Below are positions 1-5,242 of a stretch of 5,242 nucleotides of DNA, piece after piece. Source of the stretch: Bacteroidota bacterium (lineage in GTDB: Bacteria > Bacteroidota > Bacteroidia > Bacteroidales > UBA1402); contig JAUZOU010000230.1 of NCBI GenBank assembly GCA_030706285.1, forward strand, positions 1 to 5,242, given 5' to 3'. Position 1 is the first letter of the stretch, and each line of letters begins with the position of its first letter. Made by a program: the position numbers and the translations under genes. Below the pieces are notes generated by a model, which did not search any database, had not been told where the DNA came from, and saw only the letters and a program-made list of their open reading frames with translations.

Positions 1-198
1 TTGGATGGGCTTGGAGACGATGCCAAAATCGGGGCTTCAGGATTGATCATGGCCATTCTTGGCGGAGCTCTGATCACACCCCTTCAAGGGTTGGTTTCTG
101 ACCTTACCGGAGATATCAGCTGGTCTTATCTAGTCCCATTTTGCTGTTTTATCGTTGTCCTGTTCTACGGATTCAGGGCAAAGAAGGCCGGAAAATAA
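1..198 (+). CDS. fucP: C-terminal end of an MFS sugar transporter, L-fucose permease (FucP)-like; 5' end outside window
   Basis: The first 65 codons of the window are open in frame 1 and end at TAA 196-198. The protein begins upstream of the window, so the TTG at position 1 is just an internal codon. Two hydrophobic segments are visible, around residues 13-35 and 42-58, followed by a basic tail (RAKKAGK) that would face the cytoplasm. This matches the last two helices of a 12-helix major facilitator. The pattern GL-D-AK-GAS--IM-I-GGA-ITP--G--SDLTG resembles the end of the FucP family, proton symporters that import L-fucose or related hexoses across the inner membrane. The family call is fairly firm. 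The substrate is not: glucose/galactose permeases of the same subfamily have similar ends. The terminator just downstream makes this the last gene of its transcription unit. Confidence 0.8.
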   Translation: MDGLGDDAKIGASGLIMAILGGALITPLQGLVSDLTGDISWSYLVPFCCFIVVLFYGFRAKKAGK

Positions 199-220
199 TC
201 CGATGCTGATAAGTAAATTG

Positions 221-266
221 AAAGGAGGAGACAGACGTGGAATGGTTTGTTTTCTCCTTTTTTCTT
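221..266 (+). terminator. Rho-independent terminator after the transporter gene
   Basis: Positions 221-236 can pair with 245-260 over 16 consecutive base pairs. Thirteen are Watson-Crick and three are G-U in the RNA (228/253, 230/251 and 234/247). The loop is 8 nt (237-244) and the stem is followed directly by TTTCTT at 261-266. The stem starts 22 bp after the transporter stop codon. The A-rich left base of the stem and the T-rich right base are typical of intrinsic terminators. It should separate transcription of the transporter from the galactosidase. Confidence 0.85.
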
Positions 267-291
267 AAGATAAGTGTAAAAAAAACATTAG

Positions 292-326
292 TTGACTCAT
301 AATTGGAAGTCTGAAGCGTATTTTTG
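292..326 (+). promoter_or_regulatory. Candidate Bacteroidota-type promoter for the GH35 gene
   Basis: TATTTTTG at 319-326 fits the TAnnTTTG -7 element of the Bacteroidota primary sigma factor. A TTGACT at 292-297 lies about 21 bp upstream, roughly where the -33 element (TTG/TTTG core) is expected. A start near 332-335 would give a leader of about 55 nt. The region is T-rich, so chance matches to the -7 motif are easy; the position after a terminator and before a long gene is the main support. No Shine-Dalgarno sequence is seen before the ATG at 389, which is common in this phylum. Confidence 0.5.
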
Positions 327-340
327 GAAGTCTAAAGCGT
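303..340 (+). repeat. Tandem 17-bp direct repeat, 21-bp period, overlapping the GH35 promoter
   Basis: TTGGAAGTCTGAAGCGT at 303-319 recurs at 324-340 with one change (G to A at the 11th base). The start-to-start distance is 21 bp, two helical turns, so both copies present the same DNA face. The first copy ends on the first base of the candidate -7 element; the second covers the end of that element and the expected transcription start. This layout suggests an operator for a regulator binding as a tandem dimer. LytTR-type and some AraC-type regulators use such spacing, but the repeat does not obviously match a published consensus. Confidence 0.6.
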
Positions 341-388
341 TTTTTTTACCTATTTTGCGGCAGAATTAAACCATCCAACATCACGAGT

Positions 389-2812
389 ATGATGAAACAC
401 AATTATCCAGCCATTGCTCTTCTAGTTTCAATCCTAGTTCCGGGTATGGCATTTGCTGTCAATCAAGAGATACGTACGACTTCGGCTGCAGCGCCGGTTG
501 TTGTTGCGGTTCAGCAAGGTGCACCGTCTGTTGCCATCACCGGCAAAGGCACATTTGAAGCTGGCAACAAGACCTTTCTGCTAAATGGCAAACCGTTTAT
601 TGTCAAAGCAGCTGAAATTCATTATCCACGTATTCCGAAAGAATACTGGGATAACCGTATGAAACTTTGCAAGGCGCTGGGTATGAATACCATCTGTATG
701 TATGTCTTTTGGAATTACCATGAACAAAAAGAAGGCGTTTACGATTTTACCGGTCAGAAAGACATTGCTGCCTTTTGCAGGTTGGCTCAGCAAAACGGGT
801 TGTACGTTATTGTCCGTCCGGGTCCATACGTCTGTGCCGAGTGGGAGATGGGCGGACTGCCCTGGTGGTTGCTGAAAAAGAAAGACATCCAGCTTCGTAC
901 CGAAGATCCGTATTTCATGGAACGTACCGGCCTGTTTATGAAAGAAGTGGGAAAGCAACTGGCAGACCTGCAGATTACCAGAGGCGGAAATATCCTGATG
1001 GTGCAGGTTGAAAACGAATATGGTTCGTATGGAATCGACAAACCATATGTTTCAAAGATCCGTGACATGGTTAAGGCGTCCGGATTTACCGATATACCCT
1101 TGTTCCAGTGTGACTGGAGTTCCAACTTCAAGAATAACGCACTGGACGACCTGTTGTGGACCGTCAACTTCGGAACAGGTGCCAACATTGAAGCACAATT
1201 TGCCGAACTTTCCGCTTTGCGTCCGAATACGCCGCTGATGTGCAGTGAGTTCTGGTCCGGCTGGTTTGACAACTGGGGACGCAAACATGAAACCCGTGAC
1301 GCCAAGGCGATGGTTGACGGTATCCGTGATATGCTCGATCGAAATATCTCGTTCAGCTTGTACATGACTCATGGAGGCACGACGTTCGGTCATTGGGGTG
1401 GGGCCAATTCTCCCGGTTTTTCACCGATGTGCAGTTCCTACGACTACGATGCCCCCATCGGCGAGTGGGGTAATGTAACGCCTAAATACCTGGAATTACG
1501 CCAACTGTTGGCCGGCTATATGCCGAAAGGCGATACGCTCCAACCGATCCCCGCATCAAATCCGATCATCAGTATTCCTTCGTTCAACCTGACCGAGGTG
1601 TCACCCTTGTTTGAGAACTTGTCCGGTGTAGTGAAGAGCGATACCATTCAAACAATGGAAGATTTGAATGAACCGTGGGGCTCTGTGCTTTACCGAACCA
1701 CATTACCGGCCACCGGTGAGTCTAAGTTGCTTAAAATTGAGGATGTACATGATTGGGCCCAGGTCTTTGTCAACGGCAAACTGTTGGCCAAACTTGACCG
1801 GCGGAAAGGTGAAAACTCGGTTGCCATTCCTCCGTTAAAAAAAGGAGCCAGGCTGGATATTTTGGTTGAAGCCATGGGACGTATCAACTTTGGCAAGGCC
1901 ATCAAAGATTACAAGGGCATTACCAATAAGGTGGAACTGATTTCGAAAGGCAAGACAACTGTGCTGAAAAACTGGCAAATCTATACGTTTCCATCCGATT
2001 ACAACTATGTCAGCCAGCGGGTATTCAGGAATTCCGGTGGTAAAATTACCCCGGCTGCTTATTACAGAGGCCATTTTACACTCGATAAACCAGGCGATAC
2101 GTTCCTGGACATGAGCACCTGGGGCAAAGGCCTACTGTGGGTCAACGGATATGAAATCGGACGTTTCTGGCGTATAGGGCCTCAACAAACCTTGTACATG
2201 CCAGGTTGCTGGTTGAAGAAGGGCGAGAACGAAGTGATCGTGCTCGATCTGGACACCCCGGAAAAGACCGTCATGGCAGGCCTGGACAAACCGATCCTCG
2301 ACAAGCTTAGCATCCCTGAACCTGCCACTCACCGCAAAGGAGGCCAGAATCTTGACCTGACCAACGAAAAACCGGTTATCGCCGGGACATTTGCTCCAGG
2401 CAACGGCTGGCAAACGATCAAATTTGATAAACCATTAACAGCCAGGTATCTGTGTCTTGAGGCCTTATCTTCCTACGGCAATGACAAGGTGGCCGCCATC
2501 GCCGAACTGGAAGTGCTTGGTGCCGACGGCAGCAAGATTTCCCGCGAGCCTTGGAAAGCGTTGTATGCCGACAGTGAAGAAACTGCCGATGCCAACAACA
2601 CAGCCGACAAGGTCTTTGACCTGCAGGAATCGACTTACTGGCATACCGCCTATACGCTGACGAAACCGGATTTTCCGCATCAGATTGTCATCGATCTTGG
2701 CAAGGAACAGACTATTACCGGGGTAATGTATTTGCCGCGCCCTGAAGCCGGCAAGCCAGGCATGATCAAGGATTACAGGCTGTTTGTCAAAACAAGTCCG
2801 TTCAGTCTGTAA
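389..2812 (+). CDS. Secreted GH35 beta-galactosidase with two galactose-binding-type beta domains and a C-terminal discoidin-like region
   Basis: This 807-residue enzyme should remove terminal beta-linked galactose from oligosaccharides or glycans by a retaining mechanism. A signal peptide is clear: the first residues include a lysine, then a hydrophobic core, then AFA before a likely cut after residue 23, so the protein is exported to the periplasm or beyond. There is no lipobox cysteine at the cut. The GH35 TIM barrel spans about residues 60-380. It contains FLLNGKPF (63-70), RPGPYVCAEWE (143-153), and GGNILMVQVENEYG with the acid/base at Glu210. The nucleophile is Glu287 in MCSEFWSGW. The 77-residue spacing agrees with the family. 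Beta-sandwich domains follow at about 430-500 and 565-625 (WGKGLLWVNGYEIGRFW, then a GENEVIVLDLD strand). Residues from about 648 to the end look like discoidin (F5/8 type C) sequence, probably for carbohydrate binding. Start: ATG 389 or the adjacent ATG 392; both keep the signal peptide. Exact glycan substrate is unknown. Confidence 0.95.
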   Translation: MMKHNYPAIALLVSILVPGMAFAVNQEIRTTSAAAPVVVAVQQGAPSVAITGKGTFEAGNKTFLLNGKPFIVKAAEIHYPRIPKEYWDNRMKLCKALGMNTICMYVFWNYHEQKEGVYDFTGQKDIAAFCRLAQQNGLYVIVRPGPYVCAEWEMGGLPWWLLKKKDIQLRTEDPYFMERTGLFMKEVGKQLADLQITRGGNILMVQVENEYGSYGIDKPYVSKIRDMVKASGFTDIPLFQCDWSSNFKNNALDDLLWTVNFGTGANIEAQFAELSALRPNTPLMCSEFWSGWFDNWGRKHETRDAKAMVDGIRDMLDRNISFSLYMTHGGTTFGHWGGANSPGFSPMCSSYDYDAPIGEWGNVTPKYLELRQLLAGYMPKGDTLQPIPASNPIISIPSFNLTEVSPLFENLSGVVKSDTIQTMEDLNEPWGSVLYRTTLPATGESKLLKIEDVHDWAQVFVNGKLLAKLDRRKGENSVAIPPLKKGARLDILVEAMGRINFGKAIKDYKGITNKVELISKGKTTVLKNWQIYTFPSDYNYVSQRVFRNSGGKITPAAYYRGHFTLDKPGDTFLDMSTWGKGLLWVNGYEIGRFWRIGPQQTLYMPGCWLKKGENEVIVLDLDTPEKTVMAGLDKPILDKLSIPEPATHRKGGQNLDLTNEKPVIAGTFAPGNGWQTIKFDKPLTARYLCLEALSSYGNDKVAAIAELEVLGADGSKISREPWKALYADSEETADANNTADKVFDLQESTYWHTAYTLTKPDFPHQIVIDLGKEQTITGVMYLPRPEAGKPGMIKDYRLFVKTSPFSL

Positions 2813-2818
2813 TATATA

Positions 2819-2954
2819 CTACCTGATTTTAGGCAACCGCTTTACACATTAAATAAAGGGTCTGAACTCCAGGGCAAGTCCTGGACTCTGATTCCGTTGC
2901 AAGCGGCGGGGAATGCTACCCTTAGAGACTAAGCAGTTGCCTAAAATCAGGTAG
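2819..2954. repeat. 136-bp element with perfect 19-bp terminal inverted repeats; possible MITE-like element or structured RNA/bidirectional terminator
   Basis: CTACCTGATTTTAGGCAAC at 2819-2837 is exactly the reverse complement of 2936-2954. After one mismatch the pairing continues for 4 bp (2839-2842 with 2931-2934). Inside, 2856-2861 can pair with 2918-2923. Within that, two hairpins can form: 2868-2873 with 2880-2885, and 2891-2895 with 2910-2914. The result is a long stem with a forked head. There is no ORF and no clear target-site duplication. The element lies 6 bp after the GH35 stop codon and 3 bp from the ATPase stop codon, so it fills the gap between two convergent genes. It could end transcription from both sides, be a non-autonomous transposable element, or encode a structured RNA; the sequence does not decide. 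Confidence 0.85.
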
Positions 2955-2957
2955 CGA

Positions 2958-4184
2958 TTATATGATCGTAGGGGTCAATGTTGAAGACAAAAAGTCCTTG
3001 ATGTAGAAATGCGTTATGCCCTCATAGGTGTTTTCGAATGAACGTTCACTTGATACGACCATCTTTGGGTAGTTGTCTTTTAGTCTAAGTAGATTACCAA
3101 ATTCACGCGCTATTGTCTCCTGTTTTGAGAGCTCGGCGGCAACCTGCACATAAATGGTTTCACCGCCACGGGTGCACACAAAATCAATTTCTTCTGTGGC
3201 AATAGCTCCCACTTTAACATTGTATCCACAATAGATCAACTGGTTATAAACGATATTTTCCAATCGTTTTGCCCGGTCTTGGCGGTTATATCCTGCAATA
3301 ACATGGCGAATGCCCATATTCTCATAGTAATATTTCTCTCCCCTTTCAAACAAGCGTTTACCGACAACGTCATACCGTCCGACACGATGTACAATAAACG
3401 CATCGGCAAGAGCCATCGCATATTCATTTACCTGATTTGGAGAAATCGCTACTTTTTGGGCTTTTAGAAAATCGCTTATACTTTTGGACGAAAACAAGCT
3501 GCCTACATTGTTTGCAAGAAATCTGATCAATTGTTCCAAAAATGCCGTATTGCGAATGCTCTTTCGTTGCACAACGTCTTTCAGTACAATGGTGGAATAA
3601 ATACTGCTGAGATATTCCATCACAACCTCTTCCTCCATTGGCAAGTGAATCAAGTATGGCAACCCTCCATAATGAATATATGACTCCAACGATTGATCAT
3701 CATTAGGTAGTTTATGAAAATCCAAAAATTCCAGATAGGAGAGGCTGTAAATCTTAAACTCTATGTATCTTCCTCCGAGCTCATTCGCCAAATCGGTAGA
3801 GAAAATCTCAGCGTTGCTGCCGGTAATATAGATGTCGTTGTTCTCGTCCAATACCAGTGAACGAATGGCCAGCCTAAAGTCAGTGATTTCCTGTATCTCA
3901 TCAACAAGAATGTAATTCATTCTATCGTCCACCGATTTTGAGAGGATATAGTCATTCAGCTTTTTGTAGGTGTCCATCTCTGCAAACTCAACATCTTCTT
4001 TGTTGATATAAATAATGTTGGCAGTTGGCTCGTTCTTGCGGATAAGTTCCATAAGCTGATAAAGTATGTAACTTTTGCCTACGCGACGAGATCCTATTAT
4101 CACCTTAACAATAGGTTGCCTCATAAAAGGCTTTATGCGTGATAGATAGGCGTCTCTACGCTTGATGGCTTTGGGAATCTTCAT
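2958..4184 (-). CDS. AAA-type ATPase with DUF4143 region, ATP-binding protein of unknown cellular role
   Basis: This predicted cytoplasmic ATPase is 408 residues from the chosen start, normal for the family. Numbering from that start, the Walker A motif GSRRVGKS is at 31-38. Walker B ILVDEI is at 92-97, and a sensor-like IYITGSN is at 118-124. The central part carries the family pattern YGGLPYL and VLKDVVQRK, then a winged-helix-like region. The C-terminus (about 305-408) has EIDFV (332-336) and IYVQV (344-348), a layout like a PD-(D/E)XK nuclease fold, but with Gln where the usual catalytic Glu-x-Lys would be, so nuclease activity is doubtful. An in-frame ATG at 4223 would add 13 residues. 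It overlaps the likely -7 element, so the ATG at 4184 (MKIPKAIKRRD) is preferred. GC is visibly lower than in the GH35 gene, suggesting separate origin. Such ATPases are often multi-copy in Bacteroidota; their function is not established. Confidence 0.92.
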   Translation of the reverse strand: MKIPKAIKRRDAYLSRIKPFMRQPIVKVIIGSRRVGKSYILYQLMELIRKNEPTANIIYINKEDVEFAEMDTYKKLNDYILSKSVDDRMNYILVDEIQEITDFRLAIRSLVLDENNDIYITGSNAEIFSTDLANELGGRYIEFKIYSLSYLEFLDFHKLPNDDQSLESYIHYGGLPYLIHLPMEEEVVMEYLSSIYSTIVLKDVVQRKSIRNTAFLEQLIRFLANNVGSLFSSKSISDFLKAQKVAISPNQVNEYAMALADAFIVHRVGRYDVVGKRLFERGEKYYYENMGIRHVIAGYNRQDRAKRLENIVYNQLIYCGYNVKVGAIATEEIDFVCTRGGETIYVQVAAELSKQETIAREFGNLLRLKDNYPKMVVSSERSFENTYEGITHFYIKDFLSSTLTPTII

Positions 4185-4201
4185 GCTTGCGTTTTTTTTC
4201 G

Positions 4202-4250
4202 TTATAATTATAATATGGCGCAAATATAATATATATTTTAATCATGATTA
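4202..4250 (-). promoter_or_regulatory. Two perfect 12-bp palindromes flanking the ATPase promoter
   Basis: TTATAATTATAA at 4202-4213 and TAATCATGATTA at 4239-4250 are each perfect palindromes. They sit on either side of the -7 element at 4221-4228: one covers the expected transcription start and leader, the other lies just upstream, near the -33 position. They could be binding sites for a repressor dimer. The surrounding DNA is very AT-rich, so short palindromes arise easily by chance; the second, which contains a central CATG, is the more convincing. Confidence 0.35.
4221..4228 (-). promoter_or_regulatory. -7 promoter element of the ATPase gene
   Basis: Read on the minus strand, 4228-4221 is TATATTTG, an exact match to the Bacteroidota TAnnTTTG -7 element. 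A start of transcription about 6-8 bp downstream (near 4214) leaves a leader of about 30 nt to the ATG at 4184. It also places the alternative ATG at 4223 inside the promoter. No strong TTTG -33 element is present at the usual distance; only a T-run (about 4251-4258 on the plus strand) lies slightly too far upstream. Confidence 0.6.
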
Positions 4251-4276
4251 TAAAAAAATCGACTAATCACTTGTGA

Positions 4277-4408
4277 GAAATACAGGTCTTCAAAAGCTTT
4301 TCGTACGTCTTTGCCGGATGGCTGGCAGGAATCGTGGATGACAAAGATCGAGTTGCATGCAATTGGCTAGCGCAATTGGTTGACCCTAAGCAAAATGATC
4401 AGCAATAG
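4277..4408 (+). pseudogene. Probable 3' remnant of a lost plus-strand gene (unknown family)
   Basis: A 43-codon frame opens after TGA 4274-4276 and closes at TAG 4406-4408. From about 4289 it reads like real protein: FKSFSYVFAGWLAGIVDD, then KDRVACNWLAQLVDPKQND, ending QQ. It has a hydrophobic-aromatic helix and an amphipathic helix, and base composition richer in GC than the AT-rich DNA just upstream. There is no ATG in frame, no promoter and no start signal, so it is unlikely to be a small gene. It is best explained as the C-terminal end of a gene whose body was removed, with the break at about 4277-4290, where coding-like sequence meets the ATPase promoter DNA. I do not recognise the parent family. 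It ends 27 bp from the AraC stop codon, in convergent orientation, as an intact gene there would. Confidence 0.5.
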
Positions 4409-4435
4409 GCACAGCGTTTTGAGACTGGAGACTTG

Positions 4436-5242
4436 TTAGTTCAGGAAGCGGAACTCGGAGGGCGAAACCCCTGTACTTTTCTTAAACATCCTGGTAAAAT
4501 GCTGAGGATACTTAAAGCCCAAGCCATAAGCGATTTCACTTACCGACTTACTGGTATCAAAAATCTTTTCCTTGGCCACATCAATCAATTTAAGCTGGAT
4601 ATGCTCCTGAGCCGATTTCCCGGTTTCCTTTTTGATGAGATCGCCAAGATAATTGGCAGAGATATTCAGTTTGTCCGCACAATAACCGACAGTCGGCAAA
4701 CCAGACTGCAGAGGGGCATCCGACAGAAAATAATTGTCCAATACCTTTTCAAACCTGATCAGCAGATCCTTGTTGACATTGCTGCGAGTAATAAACTGTC
4801 GATCGTAGAAACGGACACAATAATTGAGCAGTAACTCGATGTTGGTTACGATCAGTGTCTTGCTGTGTTTGTCGATGGCATGCCGCAATTCAAAATCAAT
4901 TTTCTGCAGGCAGTCGACCACAATCTGCCGTTCCTGTTCCGAGAGGTGAAGCGCCTCGTACACCTCATAGGAAAAGAAGGTATACTCTTTGATGTGACGG
5001 CCCAGCGAAGTCCCATGAATCAAATCCGGATGAAACACTAATGCCCACCCTTTCGGCTGAACGTATTCACCATTTTTTTCTATTCCAATGACCTGTCCCG
5101 GAGCAATAAATACCAGCGTGCCCTCCTGATAGTCGTAGTAATTGCGCCCATATCTGATATCACCACATTTGACATCTTTCAAAAACATGGTGTACAGCCC
5201 CATGTACTGACGCTGTTGTTCTACCGGCTGTGCCTTGGAAAA
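4436..5242 (-). CDS. AraC-family transcriptional regulator, N-terminus cut by the window end
   Basis: The minus-strand frame is open from the window edge to TAA at 4438-4436, giving 268 visible residues. The ATG at 5203 is probably internal: the 13 codons upstream of it (FSKAQPVEQQRQY) continue the frame to the edge and look like the usual start of the ligand-binding region. The N-terminal part resembles a cupin-type sensor domain (CGDIRYGRNYYDYQEGTLVF, then a PGQVIGIE turn and GWALVFHPDLIHG). The C-terminal part, about 4436-4700, has the two helix-turn-helix motifs of AraC/XylS proteins. The first lies around TVGYCADKLNISANYLGDLI. The second is SVSEIAYGLGFKYPQHFTRM, followed by FKKSTGVSPSEFR. 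It should bind DNA and switch neighbouring genes in response to a small molecule. Targets cannot be told from this window, since its own promoter region is outside. Confidence 0.93.
   Translation of the reverse strand, partial: FSKAQPVEQQRQYMGLYTMFLKDVKCGDIRYGRNYYDYQEGTLVFIAPGQVIGIEKNGEYVQPKGWALVFHPDLIHGTSLGRHIKEYTFFSYEVYEALHLSEQERQIVVDCLQKIDFELRHAIDKHSKTLIVTNIELLLNYCVRFYDRQFITRSNVNKDLLIRFEKVLDNYFLSDAPLQSGLPTVGYCADKLNISANYLGDLIKKETGKSAQEHIQLKLIDVAKEKIFDTSKSVSEIAYGLGFKYPQHFTRMFKKSTGVSPSEFRFLN

Noticed and set aside
581..1393. Minus-strand and out-of-frame open frames within the galactosidase gene
   Set aside because: They overlap a strongly supported GH35 gene with catalytic motifs in frame, and their translations show no recognisable family pattern; they are shadow frames.
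2862..2935. Group I intron-like words inside the inverted-repeat element (GGCAAGTCCTGG and AGAGACTAAGC resemble conserved core segments)
   Set aside because: No matching later core strand (TAGTC-type) is found in the element or just downstream, the P4-P6 region is missing, and the element sits between genes with no split host gene. The resemblance is probably chance.
2819..2954. Integron attC site, suggested by AAC and GTT at the inner ends of the arms
   Set aside because: The arms do not fit the RYYYAAC and GTTRRRY core sites, the pairing is perfect rather than having the typical unpaired bases, and no integrase or cassette array is seen.
4385..4409. Possible terminator hairpin (CCTA with TAGG) between the remnant and the AraC gene
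   Set aside because: Only four outer base pairs plus two separate inner ones form, and no T-run follows on either strand.
4421..4433. GAGACT repeated twice just downstream of the AraC stop
   Set aside because: The six-base repeat is too short to support a function and forms no hairpin.
4433..4834. Plus-strand 133-codon open frame opposite the AraC gene
   Set aside because: It lies antisense to the conserved helix-turn-helix region of the regulator and has no family-like sequence of its own.

Overview
The window looks like a piece of a Bacteroidota (probably Bacteroidales) chromosome. This rests on the protein families present, on two TAnnTTTG-type -7 promoter elements, and on gene starts without Shine-Dalgarno sequences. 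No species call is possible from the sequence alone.

Layout, left to right. Positions 1-198 hold the last part of a plus-strand major-facilitator sugar transporter resembling the L-fucose permease FucP. It is followed by a strong intrinsic terminator (221-266). A control region (292-340) carries a candidate promoter and a 17-bp direct repeat with a 21-bp period. It leads into a secreted, multidomain GH35 beta-galactosidase (389-2812) with a C-terminal discoidin-like region. A 136-bp element with perfect 19-bp terminal inverted repeats (2819-2954) fills almost all of the gap to the next gene. That gene is a minus-strand AAA-type ATPase with a DUF4143 region (2958-4184), visibly lower in GC than the genes around it, with its own AT-rich promoter. 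Behind that promoter lies an ATG-less 43-codon open stretch (4277-4408, plus strand), which reads like the 3' stump of a lost gene. A minus-strand AraC-family regulator (4436 to the window end, 5' end cut off) closes the window.

Interpretation. The transporter, the exported galactosidase and the AraC regulator fit a small host- or plant-glycan utilisation neighbourhood: the GH35 enzyme would release galactose from oligosaccharides outside the cytoplasm, and the permease would import a monosaccharide. The terminator after the transporter means the galactosidase is probably transcribed on its own. The ATPase looks like an acquired module set between the sugar genes and the regulator, perhaps at the expense of the gene whose tail survives at 4277-4408.

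No complete new system is evident. The most unexplained structure is the inverted-repeat element at 2819-2954, which can be drawn as nested stems enclosing two hairpins.
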